Shown here one piece after another: positions 35,456-44,092 of a DNA stretch of 64,000 nt (its first letter is position 1; every line of letters begins with the position of its first letter). Both the position numbers and the translations under genes were made by a program. This stretch comes from Rhodoplanes sp963712435 (GTDB lineage Bacteria > Pseudomonadota > Alphaproteobacteria > Rhizobiales > Xanthobacteraceae). The DNA is taken from NCBI GenBank assembly GCA_963712435.1, contig CAVQIB010000021.1, forward strand, positions 124,001 through 188,000, read 5' to 3'. Under the pieces are notes generated by a model. It did no database searches. It was not told where the DNA came from and saw only the letters and a list, made by a program, of their open reading frames with translations.

Positions 35456-36626
35456 TCACCGTTTGCCTTCGGCCATGATGACCTCGCGGTGCGGGAATTT
35501 CTCGAACGCGCTTTCCGGCACGCCGAAATTTGTCGCCAGCAACAGGCGCGGATTGGCGGCCATCCACGCGGTGATGGAGATCGATTCATAGGCGCCGTTG
35601 TTGAGCGCGAGCAGGACTTCGAGTTCGTCCGTCCCGACATTCTCGATGTAGTGGCCGTAGCCGGTCGGCACGTAGCCGACATCGCCCGCGCCGAACTCTT
35701 CGGTGCGGGCGCGCCCATGCGATCCGAACACCGTCATGCGCGCGCGGCCCGCGATATAGTACTGCCACTCGTCCGCGTTCGGGTGCCAATGCAACTCGCG
35801 CAGGCCGCCCGGCTTGATCGTCAGCAGCGCGCCGGTCATCGTCGTGGAGATCGGAAACTCGCGCTCGGACACGACGCGCATCGCGCCGCCGGCGAAGGTC
35901 TCGGGGCGCTGCGCCAGGAGCTGGTAGCGATGGGTGCGCGGGCCGCCGTCGAGCGAACCGGGCGCGGGGTTGGCCGGCAGCGGCGGCGGGACGGGACCTT
36001 TCGCGATATAGACTTCGCGCTTGGGGAAGTTCGCGAAAGTCTGCGCCGGCACGCCGAAATTCTTCGCCAGCACCTCGGCGGGCGTATGACCGAGCCAGTC
36101 GGTGATGCTGAAGGTGCCGAACTCCGAGAAGTAACCATTGTCGAAGACGAGCACGAACAGGCGTATCCTCCGGGCCGAGCCCCTGGATCGAATGCCCAAA
36201 ACCGCGCGGGAAGTACCAGACATCGCCGGGACTGAAATCGGCGATTTGCGACCGGCCCTGCGGATCGATGGTGGTGACCCGGCAGCGCCCCTTCAGCACA
36301 TAAGCCCACTCGGCGGCGTTCGCATGCCAGTGCAGCTCGCGCAGACCGCCGGGGGCGAGCTGCATCAGCACGCCGGCGAGCTTGTCCGAGACCGGGAATT
36401 CCGCGACCGTCGCCTCCTTCGCCCAGCCGCCGTCGAAGGTCTTGGCGGACTTTTCCCCGAGCGGATAGCGGAACGAGGGCAGGTCGGCGTCGAGCAGGGG
36501 CGCAGGGCCCGGTCCCCATGGCGGTTGTGCGCTCTGCGCAAAGGCGGGCCCGGCCGCGGACGCGGCCGCCACCGTTCCTGCTGCGGCGGTCGCGCCGAGG
36601 AGATTGCGTCGGGACATGTCGGACAT
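35456..36626 (-). CDS. Secreted bicupin, oxalate decarboxylase-like, one frameshift
   Basis: The start MSDMSRRNLLGATAAAG has a twin-arginine-type signal ending near AFAQS, with AAGGAG ten bases before the ATG. Two cupin domains follow, each with a manganese site: ELHWHANAAEWAYVLKG with GFGHSIQGLG, and ELHWHPNADEWQYYIAG with GYGHYIENVG. Between them FDNGYFSEFGTFSITDWLGHTP matches the OxdC lid region, where the catalytic glutamate sits in SENST; here the lid is SEFGT with the glutamate kept. An extra base near 36164 shifts the frame between the two lid-flanking segments. Corrected length is about 389 residues. It would decarboxylate oxalate or a related acid outside the cytoplasm. Confidence 0.87.
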
Positions 36627-36761
36627 CGGCAAACAGCTCCTTGTTCTCGTTCAGGTCAGCGGCTTAAGGCGCGCCTGCGCGCCGAATGTCGAAAAGACGT
36701 AAAAGGAATCGGTCAGTCGATCGACGGAATAGCGCGTGGGATCGGCCGGCGCACGGTCCGC

Positions 36762-37262
36762 TCACAAATCGAGTTTGCCGCGGATCGCCTCGATGCCGGC
36801 CTTTGCGCACGCGTCGTCGGCTTCGCCGCTTGGTCCGCCCGACACGCCGACGGCGCCGACCAGCGAACCGCCCGCCTCCACCGTCACGCCACCGCCGAGA
36901 ACGACGACGCGGGGAAGGCTGCGCAGGCCGGCCTGCGGCGAGCCGGGCTGGGTCGCCGCGACCAGATCGCTGGTATTGGTGCGGAAGCTGACCGCCGTCC
37001 ACGCTTTGCCTGCCGCCGTCTGCGGCGTGTGCGGACCGGCGAACCGGTCGCGCAGCATCGCCTGCGTGACGCCGAAGCGGTCGACCACCGCCACAGCCAC
37101 CTGGTAGCCGCGCTGCCGGCATGCGGCGAGCGCGGCTGTCGCAAGCTCGACCGCCGTTTCGAGACTCATCGCCCGATAGGCGACGAGCGCATCTTCAGCG
37201 CGCGCCGGAGCGGCGGTCACATGGGCGATAATCAGCATTATGAACACGGCTCGTATGATCAT
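36762..37262 (-). CDS. Secreted GlcG/HbpS-family protein, copy 1
   Basis: A 166-residue protein with a signal peptide (MIIRAVFIMLIIAHVTAAPARA). The mature domain is GlcG/HbpS: MSLETAVELATAALAACRQRG, YQVAVAVVDRFGVTQAMLRD, KAWTAVSFRTNTSDL, LPRVVVLGGGVTVEAGGSL and VGAVGVSGGPSGEADDACAKAGIEAI. Family members bind haem or small acids; GlcG sits in glycolate operons and HbpS is a haem-binding sensor partner. Its position behind the bicupin and FAH genes suggests a role in organic-acid use. A paralogue with the same domain lies at 59554-60072. Confidence 0.85.
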   Translation of the reverse strand: MIIRAVFIMLIIAHVTAAPARAEDALVAYRAMSLETAVELATAALAACRQRGYQVAVAVVDRFGVTQAMLRDRFAGPHTPQTAAGKAWTAVSFRTNTSDLVAATQPGSPQAGLRSLPRVVVLGGGVTVEAGGSLVGAVGVSGGPSGEADDACAKAGIEAIRGKLDL

Positions 37263-37602
37263 GGTTTCACCAATGCGCTCATCAAATCGTCCCGCGCGAT
37301 ACATGGTAGTCTCGCGGCCACCGACCGCCAATTCAGTTCATTGTCATTTTCGAAGGCTGACGGGGCCGCGCATTCGCCGCACCCCGATGACATGGATTGC
37401 GTTCCCAGCCGAGCGCGTGGGCGACGAGCGGGGACAGCGTGAGAACCGGCTTCGGCCGAGCCAATCGCGATGCGGCGGCCGCCCGCGCCCTGCAGGATAG
37501 GTGGGTTAAATCAGCCGAGCTAAAGGCTAAAGCCGCTTTAGGCCAATCCGCGTGCGGCTTCTGCGTCTGCGCTCGCGGCGCGGCAAATCCGGCCAGGCCA
37601 GC
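37263..37602. other. Intergenic region without a gene
   Basis: 340 bases upstream of the GlcG/HbpS gene (minus) and downstream of the radical SAM gene (minus). Nested hairpin words CTAAAG/CTTTAG and GGCTaaAGCC occur at 37520-37541, about 60 bases past the radical SAM stop, and could end its transcript. Nothing else recognised. Confidence 0.35.
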
Positions 37603-39429
37603 TCATGCGGCGCTGCTGGCGGCTGGGCTGCTGCGAACCGCATCGGGGTTGTGGCCGCCCTTGCCGCCGGTCAGGTAGGACACCTTGCGCGCATGCTCCA
37701 CCGCGTTGCGCGCGATGTCGGTGTGGGTGAAGAGGGCGAGCCTGTCCTCCTCGTCGTCGGTCACCGGGGTCAGCGCCAGATCGGTGTAGGCGAGCCGGTT
37801 CGGGTCCTTCTTGATGCGGCGCATGGTCATGCTGAGCCAGAGCGCGAGCCGGACCGCGCGCGCGCTCTTGACGGCGAACTCCGCGGCGAGCTTCGGGTAG
37901 AACGACCAGACAGGCTCGATCGGCATTCCGGGGCGGCGGTCCAGACGGTGCTTTCGGCGCAGCAGGCCTCCCTGCAGCGGGTGGACCCCTTCGATCGGAA
38001 CCGACGAAGAGAACATGTAAAGGAACGCCGTCAGCCGCGACATCCGGCAATTCGCGGCGACGCCGCGCCGCAACAGCGTTTCCATATGCTCGGGCGTGTA
38101 GAAGGTCTTCCAGGCGGCCTGATAGACCTCCTCCCAGACCTCCTTGCTCATCTTGGGATGGTTCGAGACGGCGTGCTCGCCGTCGTACCGGTTCAGGTCC
38201 GCGTCCATCCACTCCCCCTTCTCGAAGAGGACCTTGTGGTCCTCCGAGCCGGGCAGCGGCGTCAGAATGAAGAATTCGAGGATGTCGAGCGGCAGTTCGC
38301 GCTTGATGATCTCGATGTCTTCGCGAATCAATTCGGGCGTGTCGAACGGAAAGCCGAGGATATAGCCCGCGGTCGTGATGCTCCCGGCGTTTTTCCAGGC
38401 GAGCAGCATCTTGCGGAATTCGGTGATCTTGTTCTGGCGCTTCTTGGCCGCGAGGAGGTTCGCGGCATTGACGCTTTCGAGGCCGACCAGCACGCGGTCG
38501 GTGCCGGCGCGCGCCGCCTTTTCAATGAAATTCGGAATCTTGTGGCAGAGCGTGTCGACCTGGATCATCAGGTTGATCTTCATGCCCTCGCGTTCGCGCA
38601 GCGCGATGATCCGGTCGAAAATCGGCTCCCAATCCTTGTTGCGGGCGAGATTGTCGTCGGTGATGAAGAAGTGGCGGATGCCGTGCGCCGCGTGCTCGCG
38701 GATCGTGCGCTCGATGTCGTCGGCCGTGCGCCCGCGCGATTTCCGCCCCTGGACGTTGATGATGGTGCAGAACGAGCACTGGTAGGGACAGCCGCGGCCG
38801 GCGTCGAAGCTCGCGAGCGATTGGATGGTCCGGCGCAGATGCGTGGCGGGAAGGATCGGCGTGGGCTCGGATTCGAGCGCCGGCAGGTCTTTCAGGTAGT
38901 TATAAATGGGCTTCAGCGTCCCGTTCGCCGCGTCATGCAGGATCGTATCCATGCGCCCTTCGAGCTCGCCGGCGAACAGGCTCACGCCCATGCCGAGCGC
39001 GACCTTGAGGTCGGCCTGCAGCTCCGGCAGCATCGCGAGGCAGCCGGACACGTGAAAGCCGCCGATCATCACCGGCACGCCGGCGGCGCGGAACGGGCGT
39101 GCGATATCGAGGGCGCGGGGGAACTGGTTCGACTGCACCCCGACGATGGCCAGAAGGCCGAACCCGCCATGCTGGCGGAACTGCGACAGAAGCTGATCGA
39201 CCTTGACCCGCCGGTTGATCTCGTCGATCACGACGATGTCGATCGCCGTGTCGGGTCCGAGCACGGCCCGCTCGGCCGCATCGCGCCCGAGGCTGTAGAG
39301 CACCGCGAGCGTGTTGGAAGGAATGATCGCGCGCGCCCATTGGATGACATACCCATCGTCATCGTAATGGGACGGCTTGATGAGAACGAGTTGGAAACGT
39401 CGCTGGACCGCTGAGGTTGCGGCGATCAT
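37603..39429 (-). CDS. B12-binding domain radical SAM protein of unknown substrate
   Basis: A 608-residue protein. Residues 15-160 form a cobalamin-binding-type Rossmann domain (FQLVLIKPSHYDDDGYVIQWARA, IDIVVIDEINRR, LLAIVGVQSNQFPRALDIA, VMIGGFHVSG). The radical SAM core has the cluster motif GCPYQCSFCTIINVQG near 223, HFFITDDNLARNKDWEPI, IQVDTLCHKIP, VLVGLESVNAANL and AGYILGFPFDTPELI. A C-terminal region follows the core (EFFILTPLPGSEDHKVLFEKG, HPLQGGLLRRKHRLDRRPGMPIEP). The N-terminal domain lacks the DxHxxG cobalamin histidine motif as far as I can see, so B12 binding is uncertain or base-off. It resembles a Bradyrhizobium family of unknown role, not clearly the hopanoid methylases HpnP or HpnR. 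It stands alone. Confidence 0.82.
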   Translation of the reverse strand: MIAATSAVQRRFQLVLIKPSHYDDDGYVIQWARAIIPSNTLAVLYSLGRDAAERAVLGPDTAIDIVVIDEINRRVKVDQLLSQFRQHGGFGLLAIVGVQSNQFPRALDIARPFRAAGVPVMIGGFHVSGCLAMLPELQADLKVALGMGVSLFAGELEGRMDTILHDAANGTLKPIYNYLKDLPALESEPTPILPATHLRRTIQSLASFDAGRGCPYQCSFCTIINVQGRKSRGRTADDIERTIREHAAHGIRHFFITDDNLARNKDWEPIFDRIIALREREGMKINLMIQVDTLCHKIPNFIEKAARAGTDRVLVGLESVNAANLLAAKKRQNKITEFRKMLLAWKNAGSITTAGYILGFPFDTPELIREDIEIIKRELPLDILEFFILTPLPGSEDHKVLFEKGEWMDADLNRYDGEHAVSNHPKMSKEVWEEVYQAAWKTFYTPEHMETLLRRGVAANCRMSRLTAFLYMFSSSVPIEGVHPLQGGLLRRKHRLDRRPGMPIEPVWSFYPKLAAEFAVKSARAVRLALWLSMTMRRIKKDPNRLAYTDLALTPVTDDEEDRLALFTHTDIARNAVEHARKVSYLTGGKGGHNPDAVRSSPAASSAA

Positions 39430-39565
39430 AGGCGTTCAGCCCCCGTTTGCACAACCTTTTGTAGCATGCCAACGCATGCGTGTGAAGCGCGGCAAGGGAG
39501 ACTGAGGTTGCACGGGGATCGGCGGGGAGGGGCGGCTGCGACGGCGGTTGTGGCCGAGAGACCCG

Positions 39566-40555
39566 TCAGGACGCGTTCCGCTCGGACAGCTTGCGCTGCC
39601 AGGCGAGCGCGTGGGCGACGATGGTCGCCAGGTCGTCGAATCGCGGCTTCCATCCGAGCGTCTCGCGAATGCGCCGCGGGGCGGCGACGATCTCGGCCGG
39701 GTCCCCCGGCCGGCGCGGTCCGTAGTCGACGCGGAAATCGACGCCGGAGACGCGCTTGACCGTCTCGATTACGTCGAGCACGGAGAACCCGTGCCCGTAG
39801 CCGCAATTGAAGATCGCGGGCGCGCCGCCGCCGGCTAGATAGGCGAGCGCATCGGCATGCGCGGCGATCAGGTCCGACACGTGGATGTAATCGCGAATGC
39901 AGGTGCCGTCGGGCGTCGGATAGTCCGTGCCGAACACCTCGATTTTGTCGCGCAGGCCAAGCGCGGTTTCGGCCGCGACCTTGACGAGATGGGTGGCGGT
40001 CCGCGTCGACTGGCCGGTGCGCAATTGCGGGTCGGCGCCCGCAACGTTGAAGTAGCGCAGGATCACGTAATCGAGGCCGTGCGCCGCGCCCGCGTCGCGC
40101 AGGATGGTCTCGGTCATCAGCTTCGAGGAGCCGTAGGGGGACATCGGCGCGGGAGCGTCGTCCTCGCTCACCGGAACGTGCGCCGGATTGCCGTAGACCG
40201 CCGCGGTTGAGGAAAAAATGAAACGGCGCACGCCGCCCTTGACCGCGCACTCGATCAGGCTGCGCGAATTCGCGGTGTTGTTGCGGTAGTATTTGAGCGG
40301 ATCGGCGACCGACTCCGGCACCACCACCGATGCGGCGAAATGGATGATCGCGTGAACGCCGTGCCGGGCGATGAGCTCTGCGACGAGCGCCTGATCGCCG
40401 GTGTCGCCGTTGACGAGAACCGCAGCAGGCGCGACCGCCCAGTCGAACCCGGTCGAGAGATCGTCGAGCACGACCACGCGCTCGCCGGCGTCGACGAGCG
40501 CATGAACCATGTGGCTTCCGATGTAACCGGCGCCGCCGGTGACCAGGATCGTCAT
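39566..40555 (-). CDS. galE: UDP-glucose 4-epimerase
   Basis: A 329-residue short-chain dehydrogenase-type epimerase interconverting UDP-glucose and UDP-galactose with bound NAD. The N-terminus MTILVTGGAGYIGSHMVHAL carries the GxxGxxG loop; FAASVVVPESVADPLKYYRNN, FSSTAAVYG (catalytic Ser/Thr) and SPYGSSKLMTE (catalytic YxxxK) are conserved; VILRYFNVAGADPQLRTG, TCIRDYIHVSDL and FNCGYGHGFSVLDVIETVKRV complete the family. It diverges from a GT4 gene and belongs to the surface-polysaccharide island. No base shifts. Confidence 0.94.
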   Translation of the reverse strand: MTILVTGGAGYIGSHMVHALVDAGERVVVLDDLSTGFDWAVAPAAVLVNGDTGDQALVAELIARHGVHAIIHFAASVVVPESVADPLKYYRNNTANSRSLIECAVKGGVRRFIFSSTAAVYGNPAHVPVSEDDAPAPMSPYGSSKLMTETILRDAGAAHGLDYVILRYFNVAGADPQLRTGQSTRTATHLVKVAAETALGLRDKIEVFGTDYPTPDGTCIRDYIHVSDLIAAHADALAYLAGGGAPAIFNCGYGHGFSVLDVIETVKRVSGVDFRVDYGPRRPGDPAEIVAAPRRIRETLGWKPRFDDLATIVAHALAWQRKLSERNAS

Positions 40556-40719
40556 GTCGCGTTCCGTTTCTCTGCCTGTTCGATCGGTTTATCGGCGCGC
40601 CGTCAACCGTGCGAGTTCGCGCGCATGCTCGGGGCCAGGTTGCGCCGAGCCCTTCAGGTGACAAGGCATGGCGCACGCGTTAAGAGCCGCGACGGGGCTG
40701 CCGTGCGGGTGGGAGGACT

Positions 40720-41793
40720 ATGGACCAGCGGGCGTTGGAGGCAATCGAGGTCATCGTCCCCAATCTGCACTGGCGCTATTCCGGCGTCACCGCGACCAAT
40801 CGGATGATCGCGCCCCGGCTCGCTGAACGCGTCCGCGCCGGTTGGCTCGGGCGGCATGCGCCGGACGGCATTGCGCAGATGTCGTTGCGCGATCTCCTGG
40901 CTCTGCGGCGGCCGCGTCGCGGCGGGCGGCGCGTCATCTGGCACGCGCGGCGCAACGACGAGATGATGGCCGGCCTTCTGCTCAAAAAGCTTGGATGGCC
41001 GCTCGCGCTCATCTTCACCTCGGCCGCGCAGCGCCGGCACACGTCGCTCACGCGCCGGCTGATCGCCGCGATGGATGCGGTGATCTCGCCGACCGAGGCC
41101 GCCGCGTCCTTTCTCGATCGCAACGCTGCGATCGTACCGCATGGCGTCGACACCGAGCTTTACAGGCCGCCGGCCGACCGTATGGCGGCGTTTGCGGCGA
41201 CCGGCCTGCCGGGGCGCTACGCCATCGGCCTGTTCGGACGCGTCCGCGCGCAGAAGGGAACCGACGTCTTCATCGAGGCGATGTGCCGGCTGCTCCCGCG
41301 CCACCCCGACTTTACCGCGATCGTCATCGGCCGGGTGTCGGCGGAGCATCGCGCCTTCGCCGCCGATCTCCAGCGGCGGGCGGCGGCGGCCGGCGTCGGC
41401 GACCGCGTGCGTTTCCTCGGCGAATTGCCGATCGCGGAGGTGCCGCGCTGGTACCAGGCGATCACCGTCTACGTGTTCGCCTCGCGCAACGAGGGGTTCG
41501 GACTCACCTTGATCGAGGCGATGGCGGCCGGCTGCGCGCTCGTGGCGGCGCGCGCAGGCGCAGCCGACAAGGTCGTCATGGACGGCGAGAACGGGCTGCT
41601 CGTTCCGCCCGGCGATGTCGACGCGCTCGTTGGGGCGATCGAGCCGCTGATGTGCGATCCGGAGCGCGCGGCGGCGCTCGGCGGGCGCGCGCGCGAGCGG
41701 GTGCTCGCCGCGTTCAGCATCGAGGCGGAGGCGGACCACATCGTCGCCGTCTATCGTACGCTCTGGGAGTCGATGGCCGCGCGCCCACGGTAA
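40720..41793 (+). CDS. GT4-family glycosyltransferase (lipopolysaccharide core type)
   Basis: A 357-residue GT-B enzyme. The N-terminus IEVIVPNLHWRYSGVTATNR is the acceptor domain; AVISPTEAAASFL and IVPHGVDTELYRPP mark the domain junction; AIGLFGRVRAQKGTDVFIEAM is the donor-domain start and ASRNEGFGLTLIEAMAAGCALVAARAG the E-x7-E nucleotide-sugar site. It would build LPS core or a similar glycan on the cytoplasmic face. GGGAGGACT directly before the ATG is a good ribosome binding site. It diverges from galE and converges on the heptosyltransferase gene (20-base gap). Sugar unknown. Confidence 0.88.
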   Translation: MDQRALEAIEVIVPNLHWRYSGVTATNRMIAPRLAERVRAGWLGRHAPDGIAQMSLRDLLALRRPRRGGRRVIWHARRNDEMMAGLLLKKLGWPLALIFTSAAQRRHTSLTRRLIAAMDAVISPTEAAASFLDRNAAIVPHGVDTELYRPPADRMAAFAATGLPGRYAIGLFGRVRAQKGTDVFIEAMCRLLPRHPDFTAIVIGRVSAEHRAFAADLQRRAAAAGVGDRVRFLGELPIAEVPRWYQAITVYVFASRNEGFGLTLIEAMAAGCALVAARAGAADKVVMDGENGLLVPPGDVDALVGAIEPLMCDPERAAALGGRARERVLAAFSIEAEADHIVAVYRTLWESMAARPR

Positions 41794-41813
41794 ATCGCCG
41801 CGTGCGGCAGAGG

Positions 41814-42884
41814 TCAACGCGCGAACCCACTCAAGACTTGGCGCACGGCGTCGAGCGCCCGCGCGGGAGCGACGTCGGCGGTGCGCCGGTGGCGGACGTC
41901 GGCGCAGCCGCTGCGCCCGCAGGTCGGACATTCAGCCATGGCCGGCGGCTCCAGCACCGCGGCGAGGGGGTTGAGCGGAGCCCAATGCCACGGGCTGGTC
42001 GGGCCGAACACGGCGATGGTCGGCCGGCCGAGCGCCGCCGCGATGTGCATCAGCCCCGAATCGTTGGAAACGACCGCATCGCTGCAGGCGAGCGCGAGGA
42101 TCGCCTCGCGCAGATCATCGCCGGTGAGGTCGCGGGCGCGCTCGCCAGCGGCTTGCACGATCTCCGCGGCGGGCGCTTTCTCGCGCGGGCCGCCGACGAT
42201 CCAGACATGGACCCCCACGGCCGCAAGCGCGCGCGCAAGCTCGGCATAATGCGCGACCGGCCATGCCTTTCCGGGCCCGATCGCGCCCGGAGCAAGCGTC
42301 GCCACCGGCCACGCGGCCTCTTCGATTCGGCGGCGCGCCCGCCAGGCGATCCGCTCCGCCGGCGGCACGACGAGCTCGGGCAGCGGAAGGTCGGCGGGCG
42401 CGGCGGTCCCGTCCGGCAAGGCGAGGGCGACGCAACAGTCGATCATGCGCGGAAGCTTGCGCTCGCCGAAGCGCAGATCGTTGATGAGCCAGAGCCGCCA
42501 TTCGCCGAACATTCCGGTGCGCACCGGGATGCCGGCGAGGCAGGGCGCGAGCGCCGCCTTCCACTTGCGCGACATCACCAAGGCCTGGCCATAGCCCTCC
42601 TCGTGCAGCCGCGCCGCAAGCGCCCGGTGTTTGGCGAAGGCCAGGCGATTGCGCGGCAGGTCGCAGACGATCCCCTTGCGCACGCCCGGCATGTAATCGA
42701 GCAGCGGCGCCGCCGTCGCGGTGGTGAGCAGGTCGACCGGGCGTTCGGGCGCGCGCGCCTTGATCAGCCGCACGACCGTATGGCAACGCACGAAGTCGCC
42801 GAGCCACATATACGGGACGATGAGGATCGGAGCGTCGGCGCGGCCGGTGTCCTGCGCTGGGGACGTGTACGAATGGATGTTCAT
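41814..42884 (-). CDS. waaF: Lipopolysaccharide heptosyltransferase (GT9)
   Basis: A 356-residue GT9 enzyme adding heptose from ADP-heptose to the LPS inner core. Signatures: ILIVPYMWLGDFVRCHTVVRLIK near the N-terminus (GxxGD-type loop), ALVMSRKWKAALAPCLAGIPVRTG, AWPVATLAPGAIGPGKAWP, HVWIVGGPREKAPAAEI, and the donor site CSDAVVSNDSGLMHIAAALGRPTIAVFGPTSP. The tail has four cysteines (CPTCGRSGCADVRH), common in WaaF proteins. Position beside hldD and hldE supports the role. ATG 42884 (MNIHSYTSPAQ) is preferred; 42908 would add eight residues. Whether it is WaaF or a related heptosyltransferase is not certain. Confidence 0.87.
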   Translation of the reverse strand: MNIHSYTSPAQDTGRADAPILIVPYMWLGDFVRCHTVVRLIKARAPERPVDLLTTATAAPLLDYMPGVRKGIVCDLPRNRLAFAKHRALAARLHEEGYGQALVMSRKWKAALAPCLAGIPVRTGMFGEWRLWLINDLRFGERKLPRMIDCCVALALPDGTAAPADLPLPELVVPPAERIAWRARRRIEEAAWPVATLAPGAIGPGKAWPVAHYAELARALAAVGVHVWIVGGPREKAPAAEIVQAAGERARDLTGDDLREAILALACSDAVVSNDSGLMHIAAALGRPTIAVFGPTSPWHWAPLNPLAAVLEPPAMAECPTCGRSGCADVRHRRTADVAPARALDAVRQVLSGFAR

Positions 42885-43078
42885 CCGCGCGAATGGATGC
42901 TCTTGCATGGGAAGGGGAACGCGATCGTCATGAGGCGGTAACGCGCCGCGCCCGCGAAGTCCAGCGCGCGGACCGTGGCGGCAGCATGACGGGCGCCCGC
43001 GCGAACCGGTGTTGCGCCGCGAGGCCTGCTGGGGCAAAGGGTAGCGAGCCGGCCGGGTGCGGCCGTGGGGCGCAAGCG

Positions 43079-44061
43079 ATGCTGTTGGTGACGGGCGGGG
43101 CAGGCTTCATCGGATCGAATGTGGTGGCAAGCCTCAACGAGGCGGGCCGCGCCGACGTCGTGGTCAACGACCGGCTCGGCTGCGACGAGAAATGGCGCAA
43201 TCTCGGAAAGCGCGAGCTGGCCGATTTCATACCCCCCGAGGATCTGCTGCCCTGGCTCGCGGGCCGAACGCTCGACGCCGTGATCCATCTCGGCGCCGAT
43301 CTCCGACACCACCGCGCGCGACGGGGACCGCGTCGTCGACACCAATTTCCGCCTGTCGCTGCATCTGCTCGACTGGTGCGCGCAGACGCAGACGCCGTTC
43401 ATCTATGCGTCCTCGGCGGCGACCTATGGCGACGGCTCGGACGGCTTCGAGGACGACGAGGGCTTGCCCGCGCTGCGCCGGTTGCGGCCGCTCAATCTCT
43501 ACGGCTGGAGCAAGCATCTGTTCGATCTCGCCGTCATCGCGCGTGCGCGCCGCGGCGAGCCGATGCCGCCGCAATGGGTCGGCCTCAAATTCTTCAACGT
43601 GTTCGGGCCGAACGAGTACCACAAAGGCGAGATGATGAGCCTGATCGCCAAGCGCTTCCAGGATGCGCGCGACGGCCAAACGGTGCGCCTGTTCAAGTCG
43701 CACCGGCAAGGCATCGCCGACGGCGATCAGCGCCGCGATTTCATCTATGTGGAGGACGCCGTCGCAGTGCTGTGCTGGTTCCTCGAATTCCTCCCGCGTC
43801 TCCGGCCTGTTCAATGTCGGCACGGGAGAGGCGCGCAGCTTCCGCGACATGATCGCGGCGATGTTCTCTGCGCTCGGCCGCAAGCCCGCCATCGACTATG
43901 TCGAGATGCCGGCCGCCATCCGCGATCAGTACCAGTATTTCACGCAAGGGTCGGTCGAGAAACTGCGCAAGGCGGGCTATGCTCGCGCGTTCACGCCGCT
44001 CGAAACCGCGGTCGAGCGTTATGTGACCGGGTTCCTCGACCGGCCCGACCGCTACCGGTGA
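43079..44061 (+). CDS. hldD: ADP-glyceromanno-heptose 6-epimerase, two frameshifts
   Basis: Converts ADP-D-glycero- to ADP-L-glycero-manno-heptose using bound NADP. It begins MLLVTGGAGFIGSNVVASLN, then ADVVVNDRLGCDEKWRNLGKR, specific for HldD/RfaD. After an extra base near 43303 the frame continues ISDTTARDGDRVVDTNFRLS, FIYASSAATYGDG and LNLYGWSKHLFD with the YxxxK motif. VGLKFFNVFGPNEYHKG and MASLI-like (MMSLIAKRFQDARDG) blocks follow. A second shift near 43796 is followed by GLFNVGTGEARSFRDMI and YFTQGSVEKLRKAGY. Corrected length is about 326 residues. It is 31 bases upstream of hldE. Confidence 0.9.
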
Positions 44062-44092
44062 GAGGCGGGGCGCGCTTCGCCAGGCAGGACCG

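Noticed and set aside
37603..39429. Assignment of the radical SAM protein as hopanoid 2-methylase HpnP or 3-methylase HpnR
   Set aside because: Length and N-terminal sequence do not match what I recall of either, and it is 12 kb from the hopanoid genes. Left as unknown substrate.
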